Of a DNA stretch of 64,000 bases, positions 37,201 to 49,500 are shown one piece after another. Position 1 is the first letter of the stretch. Every line of letters begins with the position of its first letter. Made by a program: the position numbers and the translations under genes. The DNA is from Prinia subflava (Eukaryota; Chordata; Aves; Passeriformes; Cisticolidae): positions 16,387,501-16,451,500 of the forward strand of contig NC_086259.1 in NCBI RefSeq assembly GCF_021018805.1, given 5' to 3'. The notes under the pieces were generated by a model. The model was not told where the DNA came from. It searched no databases and saw only the letters and a list, made by a program, of their open reading frames with translations.

Positions 37201-38565
37201 TGGAAAATTCATCAAATGTTAATGTAAAATCTATAAATAGAAAGAATAAAATAATAATAAAACATGAGTGTGCTGCAAGCATAAAAATGAAAACCCTTAA
37301 CTGCCCATTTATTAAACAAATAAGGACGGTACATCTTCAGCCAGGGAGAAAACAGGCACCAGAAAATGACTGTGTGCCACAGTGACACTGATCACCATTT
37401 AAATCAGGCCCCCAGGGTTCTGACAGGGTTTGTGCTGGTGAATGAGGAAATGAAAGTTCCTGTCATGAAGGAATTCCAACAACTGTGCTGGTGAGCAAGT
37501 GGTAGGAGAGATTCAAAAAATAAGCCCACAGATTGAGTCTTTGTGACAAAGCTAATCACAGATTGCTTGGGCACTCCACCAAACAGTTGGGGAAACTCTA
37601 AATGCAAGAGCAGTGTTTTATATCATTTTGAGTCTGTATTTCACAATTCTGTGATTCAAATGTTCGTGTTTGCAGGTACAGCCAGCGATGTTACTGGCTA
37701 GTCATAAAGAACTCTGAATCTGTAAAAAATCGTTTTTCTCATTTTGTAAGAACAAATTGTGACTTATCATTCCAGTATCTCGTGAAGAAACATCCACGGA
37801 ATCTCATATATCCCTACATAATTTGGCAGAACTGGCAGGCTTTTCTAAAGCAGAATAACTGAATAATAATGAAGGCCATTAATGATTAGAAACATTACAG
37901 AGTGAAAAATTAGCAATATATTTCCTTGTACTCATTGGCTGCTTATAAGAACAGAATTTCTGCAGGAATCATGCACATTTATTAGTCGGGGAGAAGATAT
38001 CAGGGGTAAGTTATTTGAATTTTCACTCTTATTAAAAAAGTTCTCATTGTGTAGTCTGAATTGTTACACTTCAAAATACAGCCAAAATCTCCCTTTTTCC
38101 TAGTGATTCATATACTGTTCCCCTACTCAATAGTTTAAATCAAGTTCTCCTTCTCCCTTACATTGATAACCATTAACACCATCCATACATTCTTTCAGGG
38201 ATCAGCCATCGCTGTTCTGCATGTTAATTTTGCTCTGCTGTTTTAAATGAAGCTGGTTTTAGTTTTCTTTAAAATTCCAGATGCCATTCATTTCTTTTAT
38301 CAGGCTCTAACAGAAAACATACCTAGAGCCTTCTCAATCCATATTGCTGCCCTTTAAATCTCAGCCATAAAACAGTGAAACGATGCTTAACATCTGCTCA
38401 TCCTTGCAAGAGAGAGGGGAAAAAGGCCCCACTCCTCCACGGGCAGTTGTGCAGATTTCCCAGACAGCCTCGTGTAGTTCTGTGCTCTTTATTATTCAAG
38501 CAGAATAATAAATCACTGACACCTAATTCCCCCAACAAACAAGTTTATATGAGCACAGTCCTCTC
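34251..38565. other. Unannotated non-coding stretch
   Basis: A long featureless region, AT-rich with several poly(A)-like stretches of under 10 bases. Frames at 34522-34814 are open on both strands without a domain. No LINE, LTR or RNA gene was recognised. Confidence 0.42.
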
Positions 38566-38640
38566 AAATACGATCTGCTCTTCCTGGTTTGCATTTGCCC
38601 GTTTTGAAACGCGCCGTTTGTGTCACCACAGAAGGCCAAA
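38566..38640. promoter_or_regulatory. CpG-retaining patch with CGCGCCG core
   Basis: Five CpGs occur within 46 bases (38571, 38600, 38610, 38612, 38615), including 'gaaacgcgccg', in strongly CpG-poor surroundings. The GCGC core resembles an E2F-type half-site. There is no CpG island, start site or gene around it, so a regulatory role is only a possibility. Confidence 0.25.
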
Positions 38641-40115
38641 TCCTCCACTGTTGGTTTATTCCTAATGAATACCACTTCTAAAAAGTCTAACTTAGATCCA
38701 CATCAGTGAGTTACAGCTTTTGATTAAAACTGATATTACCTGGATAAGATAATTAAACAGAAAGCAGGTAGCCTCCCTCCTTCCCAGCCAGACTTATAGG
38801 GTACTTATAGGGCCCAAGTCACAACTGCAAAGTGTTATACAAAATATATTTAGCATATTTATAGGTCAAGAAAGACCACATTCCTTTGGTTAGGTTGATT
38901 ACATTTGGCAGGTACAATAGGAAAGAAAACCAATTTTACTGATGCTTGGACAAACCCTAAAGCACAGAACAAAAATTCTATTCCTGCATTTAAATGTGAC
39001 AGGATACATGATTGTGCTTTATATGGAAATTCCATTTTTAAACACTTCACAAAGAGGAAAAATTATTAATATGCCCATTAAAACATTAATAAAGTGTTAC
39101 AAACTCCTTTTTATTAATAGACTGCTAATAAGGGTGGTTTCTACTGCCTCTTCCCATAGACTTTGCTTACTCCCCTACAATTCATATTGCTGCTGCTCAG
39201 TTTATTAACCCCATGTAAACAAAACATTAAAGCAAAATGTTACCAGATGTTTCAAAGAATCTATGAAAACCCTCCCTTAGGTTCTTTAGGCTTGAGTCAT
39301 TAATCTATAAATTCTTGGGTTTCTTTTCTACTTAAACTTCATGGGATTTTTCCAAAAAGATTTGGTTTTCTCAAAGGTAAAATCGTGCTTGCCTATTAAT
39401 GCATGAAATCTCACTAAAGGCACTGAAACTACTCATGTGAAAAGACATCCTCAAGTTCATTATGGAAAGATTGGCCATTTGGGCTTAAAGAAACTGTACA
39501 CAGAGTGCCATGGTGAAGAGAAGTCGTTTCAGCCTTCCTCATCTACATGCAAAGCAAATTCTCCCATCATTTGCTTCCAATTTGATAACTGAGCAAAAGC
39601 ATAACAATAAATAACTCAAAAGAAAAAAAAAAAGAGTAATTTACTTTAATAAACCACAGCTTCAGCCTATGGCACTTGAGGATCTATTTCTTCTGTCACC
39701 CTGCAGGGAAGGGAGGAGCTGCTGAGGAGACCTCCATCTCCTCATCTCACTGCAGGCACTGCCCAGCCACTTTCTCCACCTGGATGGTGCAGAGCAGCTC
39801 AAGAATTGGAGGAAAATTTAATCAAAGGCAAAAGAAAAGCCCAAAATAAAAGAGAAGCCTACACATCCCAATATAGATATCTTCAAGGGGCCCGACACAG
39901 TTCTGTGCAGCTCCTAGTCGTGTTTCCCTTCTGGAGGAAAATCCAGACAAAAACCCAACAGCCTCTCCTCCAGGCTGCCTAGAGGAAGAACTGTGCTTCC
40001 CAAAAAGATGGCTGGAATGATTGGGAGCTGCCGAGCCTTCCACAAAGAAACTAAAAAAATTAAAAAGCTGCTTCCTGTTGGCAGGCTCCCAGCAGAAGAT
40101 GCTGGCAGTCGTGTT
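38641..40115. other. Unannotated non-coding stretch
   Basis: AT-rich to about 39650 with an A12 run (39623-39634), then GC-richer. Short frames only. No repeat family recognised. Confidence 0.42.
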
Positions 40116-40143
40116 CCCTTCCCGTCCCCTCCCCTCCCTTCCC
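40116..40143 (-). other. G-quadruplex-prone tract (minus strand)
   Basis: On the plus strand there are six C-runs of 3-4 bases (116-118, 121-123, 126-129, 131-134, 136-138 and 141-143 of the 40 kb block), separated by 1-2 bases. The minus strand therefore has six G-runs with short loops, satisfying the usual G3+N1-7 rule. It sits in a GC-richer pocket with no promoter evidence. GGGGAGGGG-type sequences are also bound by MAZ/KLF-class zinc fingers. Confidence 0.75.
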
Positions 40144-40887
40144 TGCAGGCTCAGGAAACTGCAGCTCCGGGCTGCACCAGGAGACTCTCCCTGTTCCCAT
40201 GTCCAGGAATCTGCAAGGATTTTGGCATGCCTGTGTTAACCCTGAGAGCAGAGCTCTGCACCTTGTAGTCCAGGCACCACAGAAATCCCCTTTCTAAAAC
40301 CCTGCCCACAAATTAAAACTATTAATAATTCCTTGGGGGTGGGAAGCAACATCCCACCTACCTTATTTAATCTTCAGGTGCCACATCACCTCAGGATCCC
40401 CTCAGAGCAGCCCCTGGTGTCACATCCAGCTGCTGGATGGGTGTGCTGTAAAATACTACAAACATTTAACACGTGGCACAGGGTAAACCTGCAAAATCCG
40501 CCTGTGGGTACCATTTCTGACCCTGATCTGCAGCAAGGAGACAGCAGGGGCTGGGGGCTCAGAAATACAGAGAGCACAAGGAAAGGTTCACACATCCCTC
40601 TGGAGTCCTGACCTGGAGACAACTTGTCAAGAAATGAGCACTGCAGAAGAGAAGGTGCACAGGAAAAAAAAGCAAATTGTTCAGGAAAAAAAAACAGTTA
40701 CTATATGGAGAAAGTGTTATCAAAATTACCAGGCAAGATAGTAAGAGGTTGGCACAGGCAACTCTAGAGAGAGCACTCTAAAAACTGGTAATTTAATTTA
40801 AAAAAAGTCTCCTCTTTATATATTAGTGGAGATTTTAGCATTTTATGGTAAAAGGTAGAGAGATTTTGGCAAAAGTCCAGGAAAAAA
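40144..40887. other. Unannotated stretch
   Basis: GC-moderate to about 40620 with frames of 92 codons plus and 78 codons minus over the same DNA, then AT-rich with A-runs (40662-40691). No feature recognised. Confidence 0.42.
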
Positions 40888-40931
40888 GGGTTAAATAAAT
40901 ATAAAAAATGGGTTAAATAAATACAAAAAAA
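40888..40931 (+). repeat. 22-bp tandem duplication, AT-rich
   Basis: The unit GGGTTAAATAAATA(T/C)AAAAAA occurs twice, starting at 40888 and 40910, with one t/c difference. The copies are very similar, which suggests a young slippage event. Confidence 0.85.
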
Positions 40932-41034
40932 AGATACTAACTTTCCTTTAAAATTCACTAATATTTTTCCTTAAAATATCTCCATCAATAACTATTCATA
41001 TCTCTTCTGAAATCCAAATATTTACTACATTTAT

Positions 41035-41118
41035 TAGTATCTAATCCCAGTCTCACCAAAACTGATGGAGACTTTGCCAGACTTTGTCTTCATTGATGCA
41101 GAGCCTCTCACAGAACAT
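41035..41118 (-). repeat. Old dispersed repeat, same family, copy 4
   Basis: 'cagtctcaccaaaactgatg' then 'gagactttgcc' and 'tgtcttcattgatgcagagc' follows the phrase cagtctca.tgaa.tcaatgga.actttgcca.tgacttcattgatgcagg as I recall it, with both inverted arms visible. The sequence is diverged. Strand and family name are tentative. Confidence 0.5.
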
Positions 41119-41999
41119 TCTCACCTTCTTCCTAAGAAAACTTTGAGCCCTAGTCTAGGACATACCTGAACATCCACATATAAATATTTATGATCTACCC
41201 AATTATGGGGAAGTTTGATTTGGAGGACAAGTACAACAAAGTCCCTGAAAAAAGAGGAAATAGCTTGTCTAAGTCACAGTAGAGAGCAAATTGGTAATAT
41301 GGCAATACATATATTGCCTATTAAATTAATTCACTATTACTGGTCTCATACTAGGTAATTAAGTAAACTTCTAAAAGTTTATAAGAGATCATTTGCTGCT
41401 TGATCCATCTGAGTAGGGGAGAGGTTTTATGAACATGAAATAATTTTTTTTCTTAAAACCAGAATTGTATCACTGTCCATACTCACACTAAGGAAAGGAA
41501 AACTCACGGTAAGGGTAAGAAATCACTAATTTGCTTCGTGCAACAGAATCTGGCCATCTAAAGTGTCTCTGACCCTGTGGCAGAGTTTCAGCCCATGGTT
41601 TAAAACCAGAAGCCCTCCCGAGCTGGTCCAGCAGTGCTATTATCCATTACAAGGCAGAAGCAATGAAACCACGGGAAATCTGGCGCGGGGCCCAGAGCTG
41701 AACGAGGCTGTTGCAGACTGGGCTGACACTGATATATTCTCTGCTTTCCTCACAAGTGTTCTAAGGTTTTTTGGCTGCAGCAGAGCCCCCACAATGCTGT
41801 GCTCTGCTCTGAAAAAGGCTGGTTCTCAGCAATGTGGGGTGGTGCAGGCAGGAGCTGAGCATGTCCAGGAGGGGCAGAAGGGACCCAGGATCACTTTTAA
41901 TCACTGGTACGGTGATTATTGGCCAAGTGTTTGGCTACAAGACCAAGAGGAGCCCCAGGACACACCAGTTTTCTATGCAATAACAACCTAAGTTCAGCG
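41119..41999. other. Unannotated stretch with a 142-codon chance frame
   Basis: The frame at 41563-41991 opens in a GC-richer pocket. It has no recognisable domain, signal peptide or homologue that I know, and no flanking splice or promoter context. An unannotated lineage-specific exon cannot be excluded, but nothing supports one. Confidence 0.35.
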
Positions 42000-42245
42000 G
42001 ATGGACATCAATGTGCATTTAGAATGTAAAAAAGCACAGTTTAATAATGCATCATGATGCTTTTTATCGTGGTTTTTCTTTCAAAAAAAAGAGACGTAGC
42101 ACAGCAATTATAAGCTATTTTGACGGGCTCATAATCATCGTTTTGCATAGAAACTTCAGTGCCTGTCAATGGAATATACAGAAATATCTGAAATGCTAAT
42201 TGTCACTACATAATTGCTACAAGGCTGAAACATGTTAACTAGGAA
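42000..42245. promoter_or_regulatory. Candidate conserved non-coding element with 12-bp palindrome
   Basis: High-complexity AT-rich block containing the perfect palindrome GCATCATGATGC at 42049-42060. HOX/CDX-type AT cores follow ('tttttatcg', 'cataatcatcg'), with scattered CpGs (about 42069, 42094, 42123, 42139) in CpG-poor surroundings. No repeat signature and no frame. Confidence 0.35.
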
Positions 42246-44892
42246 CTATCTGGGCACTCAAGCAACCACATCTTCAAAAATAACGCAAAGAAAGCACTTT
42301 AGTCCCCTTCTGCAAACCTAATCAAGTCCTGTGCAAAGAAAAATGACACCAAAGTCAGATGAACACAGCAGCTCTGTAGGCACAGAGTGCAGAACAGAAT
42401 TTATCTAGACAATGGTACAATTCTGGTTTTAAGGAAAAAATCATTTCACATTCATTAAAAAACAACCCTGCTCAGATGGATGGGGTGGCAAATGATCTGT
42501 CTTAAGAATTTTTAAAAGTAGTTTTAAGGACTGGGATTTCTTTCACCCAAACAAAATCAAATGAGAAGATGCAGCTGCTGTTTACAGATCTACATATGGG
42601 ACATAAGAAGAAGAGATCCTTAAGACAAAAGACAATGTTGGCATTAATCATAAATATGCTGCAGAAATCTGAAGGATTTTTCTAATAATTGGTGAAATTC
42701 TGAAAAAAAATACTAATACGAGTAATGGGAACAGGAAAAATCTAACTGGATTTTCAATGTATTTCTATGTTTCTGTGGAGATTTAGCAGTGAAAAAGAGC
42801 ACAAATAAACCATTGTCCTTGTAACTAAAAATGCATGCAAATTTATCAAAATGAACATCAATTTGGTATTGATAACTTTTATGCAGGAAAAAAAAAACTT
42901 TTAAAATTTGCAGCAATTTGAAAAATTAAAAAATAAAACTACCAGGGGACACAACCTCTCTTGAGCTTCACAGTTATTTCTCTACACTGGACAGAAGTTA
43001 CTCCTAGAGCAAACATGTTTCCAGTTCCATTTCTTTGAAATATAAAACTTCTCAGTTTAAATATGAGCATCACCTAGATTTGATATGAAATGGTAATAAA
43101 AACTACCATCCTTTCTTTTATTCAGCTACCTAAGAATAGAAATTACTCCTAAAAAGAGAAATTTGCTGGCTAACCTGAGCTGGTGGGTCCTTGTCAGCTA
43201 ATCACACCACACTTATATGACTGACAAATGTTAAAAGCAATAGATTACCCAGGAAAGTATAATACTTGTTATTTAAAGTTCTAAACGTTGGTTTAAAGTG
43301 AACATCTTCTAAAGAAAAATGAAATTTTGTTACGATATCAACCTACACTTCTAACCAGAGAAACGTGTAGAGTCTTTATTTAATTAGAAATCATCAACTT
43401 CCTGCACCAATAGTGAGTCTGTCTTGCAATGTCATTACTAAAAATCTTTGCTATTTTGCTTGTTATTTGTAGTCATTCTTGAAATCTCTGTAATTACTTA
43501 CAGACTGTCTAAATGTCAGTGTGCTCCATCTAATATTTGTCTCCTGGGGTTGGATTTCCCGGCTGCGTTTCCACGGACAGTTGGCAGCCAGGCTGAGTAA
43601 ATTCAGGGATTCCATTAGTGTGGCAGCAAAATATAAAGAACAAAGAATGGTCCAGCCATTGATTTCCCATTACATTTTCATCAGATGGAAATAGCACACT
43701 TGGCTACTACCACCAAGGAGAACTTGTTTTAATCTGGGTAACTCCTATTTAAATTGATTTTTCCCTAAAATAGAATTTTTATAATTGCTCTTTCCTGTTG
43801 TAAGTATGCCTTCAGGGAAGAATTCCCAACATGAGAGGAGGAACACTCACCCTACCTTTAGGAGGAGTTGCAGTTGAAGAGTTCAAAACCCCCACCAGAA
43901 AAGGCCATAGGCACCAAACTCCCATAAATTTGCTGAATTCCCAAGGAATGGACACTTGCATCATTTTGAAATAGATGCTCAGTTAAAAAACTAACAATGA
44001 ACCCAAATCAACTACTCTATTTCAAATATAGCCATTGGTAGAAGACCAATCCAGAACTCAGAATGAGTAGAAATATCCTTTTATTATTTTGTTTTGTTTC
44101 ATGTATTCTTGGTAGTTTCTTTTCTCTGGCAATACTGGCCAGGAGTATCAGACATCCACACTCTCTAATTTTGGTAGCCCTGGGCAACTAGAAAACTGAC
44201 CACACTGCAACTGAAAAGGAATCCAGTTTCATCACCAAAACTGAGTGAAACACATGAAACAGAGAAACGGCAGGAAGAAAGAAAATGAAATTCAGTTCTT
44301 CTTTCAGTTTTAATATCCTAAGGCACAGTTTCCAAAATACAATATGTCACCAGCTGCATGCAACAACCACAGCAGAAAGTAACCTCTGCTTGCTCCCCGT
44401 TCCCTGGAGGGCAGTGACCACTAACAGATGCACAAAGACTCCAAGAGCATTCCCCAGCAACTTTCACAGCTCCTGGCAATCTGCAGCCTGGGGACTTCCT
44501 GAGCTGGAGGTTACATCAGCATCTTCCTGTTTAGTAGCCCTCAATGGACCTTTCTTTCATGAATTGTCTAATCATTTTTTAAGCCTATATATATTTTGGC
44601 ATACGAAACATCCTGTAGCAATGGATCCCATGACTTAATTGTATGTTGTGTAAAATGAGTACTTCCTTTTGTTTGCTCTCAATCGGCAGCACAACCAGAT
44701 TATCTGGCGCCTTGGAGGTGCTGTGCTCAGAGAAATGAACATTTCTACCACTGCCTGGCCATTTAAAATGTCAGTCCCAGGATTTCTGAGCACTCTCTTT
44801 CCACACTGAAGAGTCTTAAGAACGGTCAGTGTCCTTTCCATGGCCATTCATAGTTGACCATTCCAAATATCCTCTCTGCTTTTCCTAATTCT
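42246..44892. other. Unannotated AT-rich stretch
   Basis: No repeat family recognised. 43355-43640 has CNE-like texture (a 'tttaattagaaatcatcaac' homeodomain cluster and a CpG-bearing 'cccggctgcgtttccacgg' segment at 43559-43577), but the support is weaker than for the blocks listed separately. Confidence 0.4.
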
Positions 44893-45665
44893 AGGATTTT
44901 TTGGAGATAGCACTGCACATTTGGACAGGATGGATCGATGGGCTGAGGCCAAATGTGTGAGGTTCAACCAGGTGAAGGGCCAGGTCCTGCCCTTGGGTCA
45001 CAAAACCCCTGTGCAGCTCTCGAGGGAAGAGTGGCTGGAAAGTGTCCACTGGGAAAGAACCTGGGGGTTGGCAGTGGCTGAACACGAGCCAGCTGTGCCC
45101 AGGTAGGGCAGCAGGCCAGTGGCACCTGGCTTGGATCAAAAATAGTGTGGCCAGCAGGACCAGGGCAGTGATTGCCCCTCTGTGCTGGAGTGCCGTGTCC
45201 AGTGCTGGGCCCCTCCATTCAGGAAGGACATTGGGGGGCTGGAGTGGATCCAGAGAAGGGAAAATGGCTGGAGCATGAGCCTGATCAGGAAAGGCTGAGA
45301 GATCTGGGGGCCTCAGCTTGGAGAAAAGAAGGCTGAGGAGGGACCTTCTGGATCTCCACAAATCGCTGAGAGGAGGGTGGAGCCAGGTGGGGGTGATGGA
45401 CAGGATAAGAAGAAACAGCCTCAAGCTGTGCCAGAAGAGTTTCAGATTGGACATCAGGAAGAATTTCTTCACTGAAAGGGTTGTCAAGCATTTGGAAGGG
45501 CTGCCCAGGGTAGTGGTGGAGTCACCAATCCCAGAAGTATCCAAGAAATGACTGGAGATGGCACTCAGTGCCATGGTATAGTTGTCAAGCTGGTGTTGGA
45601 CAAAGATTGGACTCGATGACCTTGGAGGTCTTTTCTAACCTCAGTGATTGTATGACTCTGTTCCA
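44893..45665 (+). repeat. CR1 LINE, longest and best-preserved fragment (end of ORF2 plus 3' UTR)
   Basis: Ordered CR1 blocks are 'gatggatcgatgggctgagg' then 'ccaaatgtgtgaggttcaac', 'gaagagtggctggaaagtgt', 'gcttggatcaaaaatagtgt' then 'ggccagcagga', 'agggaaaatggctggagc', 'agcttggagaaaagaaggct', 'gacatcaggaagaatttctt' then 'cactgaaagggttgtcaa', 'ctgcccagggtagtggtgga' and 'gactcgatgaccttggaggt'. It ends in degenerate octamers ('gattgtatgactctg'). It covers the C-terminal RT region through the 3' terminus and is 5'-truncated, as is usual. Indels and stops break the frame, including a deleted segment around the 'agtgccgtgtccagtgctgg' region. The 227-codon minus-strand frame here is an antisense shadow. 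Confidence 0.95.
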
Positions 45666-46556
45666 TAAACACAGAATGTAAATATGCTGAGTACACTGGC
45701 ATACAGCAATTTTATAGCATTTTCCAGTTCCTTACTAATTATTCCCAATAATTTCTTAGCCCTTTTCACTGTGTCAAAGCACTGAGGCACATTTTCATAG
45801 AACTATTCATGTCCAAACACTTCTCTTAGCTTTAATTTTTACTAAAATCTTCAAAAATAATTTAACACCAGAGAACCTGATCAACTCACTGCTCCTGGTC
45901 AATTCTTTTGTTCAGCTATGCATGTATTAAATAGCAAAGATTCCCAGCCCAGATGTCTGGAGGAAAGAACCAGTTCTCCTTCTAATGAAAAATGAGAATA
46001 TTTATTTCATCTCTGCTCTATCTGCTTCTCATTTTGATTCATTGTAATATCTCTCCTACCAGCACCTGAACACAAGACAGGTCTTCAGCCTTGGCACCAT
46101 AAAGGAAAAGCAAACTTTCCTCCAGAGTGAAAACAGTGCAAATAACTCTTTCAGCTTTTTGCTATGTCATTCTTCATGGATGTGTATTTTACACATACAC
46201 TGCCTGTGCAGCTTCTCTGGCAGAATCTCTTCACTGGAGAAAAGAGTTGTTTTTTTTTTCTTCAACAATTTTATGCCTTCAGCAAGTTGTTCCTCAAAAT
46301 CTTCTTAGGGCTGCCCATGGTTTTATATTTATATATGGTCTGGTTTTATATTTAACCAGTCAAGGTTATGCTCTTTTTCCACCTCCCATTTTCAGCCAGA
46401 TGCTTTTTCATTTATAAAAGCCTCCTTTTTTTCTATTATTTGACTTTGCTGCTCCTTCTTGATAGCAGCATATATTTACTCAAAAGCCTCTAAAATAGCA
46501 TAACAGCCGTAAAAAATATTTACAAGCACTACCACTAACTCAGTCTATAATACAGT
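45666..46556. other. Unannotated AT-rich spacer
   Basis: A T-rich run lies near 46248-46259. The 96-codon frame (46127-46417) is hydrophobic and Phe-rich because of it. No feature recognised. Confidence 0.42.
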
Positions 46557-46580
46557 TATATATATATATATATATACACA
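46557..46580 (+). repeat. (TA)10 microsatellite followed by (CA)2
   Basis: Ten uninterrupted TA units and then CACA. It is probably length-polymorphic. Confidence 0.95.
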
Positions 46581-49500
46581 TTACTTGGAAACATGCTTTT
46601 TAAATGCAATGAAAGTATAAACAAGGCATTCTGTTGCTTGTACTAGAAAAATACCATTGTTATTAATTTTGGGAGGGGTTTTAATGTTGACATTGAAACA
46701 CTTGCAACCACCTAACAAGAGGATTAGAGACCTGAGGCATATATCACCAGGAATGGAAACTCACATCCAGCATATTTATTCCCTAAGACTCCACAAATGA
46801 AAAAAAGGTGCCTTTCCTCACCTTCTTTGGTGAATTATTGATTAGCTCTGCCTTAGAAGTGCCCATTTCTCTCCACTGATTGCAGGGGGAGTTTGGATAA
46901 TGAGCTCTTACATTGACATCTATGTTGTAGGTATTTAAAATTGGGCAACATAAATCCTGCCAAGAGGAACCTCAGTTTGACTCTTTACTGCTCACTCTGT
47001 GCAGGCAAGGAAGATGACACAGTGTAGGAGAAGTGACATTCTGTCACTGCTATTAGAAGATACTTCTCCACCTGGAGTGTTGGTCTAGATCCTTTCACAG
47101 ATTTAAGAAACACTGCAACCAGATTTAAGTCAGTTGGCTGCTGGACAGCCACTTGAAAGAAATGCCTGGTGTTGCAGCAAGCCCAGAACAATGTTTCAAC
47201 AGTGGATGGATTTTCAACCTGTTAGGCAGAAACATGGAAATTATTATTTATTTTATTATTTATTTTAGAATTGTAGAGACTGGACTCCTTGATCCTCATG
47301 ATTTTCAGATATACTTCCAGGGCAGATTTAATTTACTGCCACTGATAGAGAATTTCTATTACCACCTGTGGCCACAGCATTTATTCTCACCATTGTGTTG
47401 GGAGGTGATCCTTGGTCATTCCCAGCTTCTTAGCTAAGCAGTGTAAGGCTACAGTCAGCAGGTTCTCTGCCAGTTTCTTCCAGCTGTAACTCTAACTCGA
47501 GCTGCTTTTGGCACTGACCTTTTCCATTACTTGCAAACAAGGTCAGCATTTTTTGTGGGCCTTTTTCCTCTCCTACAGATCAGTGTGCCTGTGGTTTTGC
47601 CCCCAGTGTCTGTCATGTTGGCAACATCTCTGCTCCTGCAGCCCAAGAAATGGAAGTCTTGCAAGTGGTGAAACTGAGGATTTTTTTTTTATGGCCACTT
47701 TCCAGATACATTTCAAAACCAGGTCTCCTCAGGCTTCTACCAGCAGAGATTTTGAGCACCTATAGAGAGTAACAGAAGCTGAAGGTTGCTATAGAAATTG
47801 CTGTATTAACTACTGTCCCATGGATTGCATCTTCTGCTGGATCCCAATTCTCCTCAAATTGAATGCAGTTGGTTGAACTGCAGTATTATTTATTTGTAGG
47901 GAAGGGTAAAGTTCACAGGGAATGCTGGACAAGGTTGTAAATAATCTCTGAGATCCATGAAATATGTCAGTTGTCCTTAATGGTGTCTCTCAGTCAGCAC
48001 ATAAAGACAGCAAAATAAAGCACTTTTCAATGTATTGGTGGAAGTGAAGAAATTTTCTTGTCATGCTCAGCAGAATACAACAGAACAAAGTTCACAAAAT
48101 ACAACAGAACTGCTCCAGGTGTTAGCAGGTTCCAGCTGTCATTGAAAGTTTCTCCTGATCTGGAAGGCTTAGGAGGAACATGGATCTGCATGATTGGAGA
48201 CATTTAACTTCTGTAAGTATCTGAATCCTTTTACCTCTGCAGTTCAACTCTGTAATTTTCAGTCTAGATGATTCCATGGAAACATCACCATTTGTGTCTT
48301 GTGCATTTGCTCATTGTTCTGCTTTTCCAGCATCCCTACTCCAGAGCCTCTCAACAGCCTGTTCTCTCTTACACACACACCCACTATAATATTAAAGCCC
48401 AGCATCCAGTGCCTGCAGTTCCTCCTTTTCTCTCACAGCATCATTCACATCAAACACAGGCAGCAAAGTAGGGAGCAGAAAAAACAGGTCAAGAGAGGAA
48501 TGAAGAAGACCTTAGGAGCCAATAAAATGCCTCATAGTAGTGTCATTAAATAATATTATGATATTAATTGCAACAGTTTCAGGTGTTTGAAAAGTCGTTT
48601 GGGCACAAAGCTTAGTGCAAATGCATTCTGCTTCAGACTGGGTATTGTGTATGCATGACTTTGAAGTATTTAACATCTAGCAAACATTTATTGCAATTTA
48701 CAAAGGGGACACTGAGTCAGTATTTGCATCTTATGGATTTGGATCAAATCCAAATTCCTGCTATGAGCATTTTCCACGTCATTTCAGATAATTTAAGCAT
48801 TTCTGCACCATTCCTTAAACACACTGGTATCACAGAACCTTCCCTAAAGTGGTCCATGAACTTTCAGTTATTACCATTCACTAATATCATCTGGACAAGG
48901 TCAACCCACCCCAATATTTTACCATGCAGAGCCTTTTATTTCTGATCTTCTCTCTGAGCAAGCAGGCTAATCTCAGAAGCTGGATGAAGTCCAAACCTTT
49001 CCAGTTTAAAATAAACTTTGCTCTTTTGCCTTGTTATTCAATAAAATGTTCCCAAAACAATGGGTTTGTAAGGTATAAACAAGTTAGGGATTTAAATAAT
49101 TAAGTTTGAATGGAGAAACAGAGAATATGTGAAAGGGTCATGTCTTAAGTCAATCAGACTAAGGCTAATCCCTAATTTTAGTGCTCAGAGAAACTCCCAG
49201 CTTCTGAACAAGATCAAAGTACAGTTATGCTAAGTGATCTACAGAGTGTTTGCCCTTTACAATTTACAGTTCTGTAATGGGCAGAAGTACAAGGATAAAC
49301 CAACCAAAATCTTACACGTTGCCTGCTCTTGAAGCATAATTTATTAACAAGTTTTTCATTTCTTATCTTCCCATCCTCCTTTTTGATCCAGTTGAGAAAG
49401 CTGGGGATTGCTGGGGTGGACATGGGGGTGAAGAATACCCCTGACTACTTTTATCCCCACAGAGCAGCAGGTACTTCCACTGGACTTTGACAAAGTGTCA

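Noticed and set aside
44891..45574. 227-codon minus-strand frame, the longest in the window
   Set aside because: It runs antisense through a recognisable CR1 fragment and has no domain of its own, so it is an antisense shadow of LINE sequence.
48963..48990. 'ctaatctcagaagctggatg' resembles the 5S rRNA internal segment
   Set aside because: Similarity covers only about 14 bases, and no other 5S region is present nearby.
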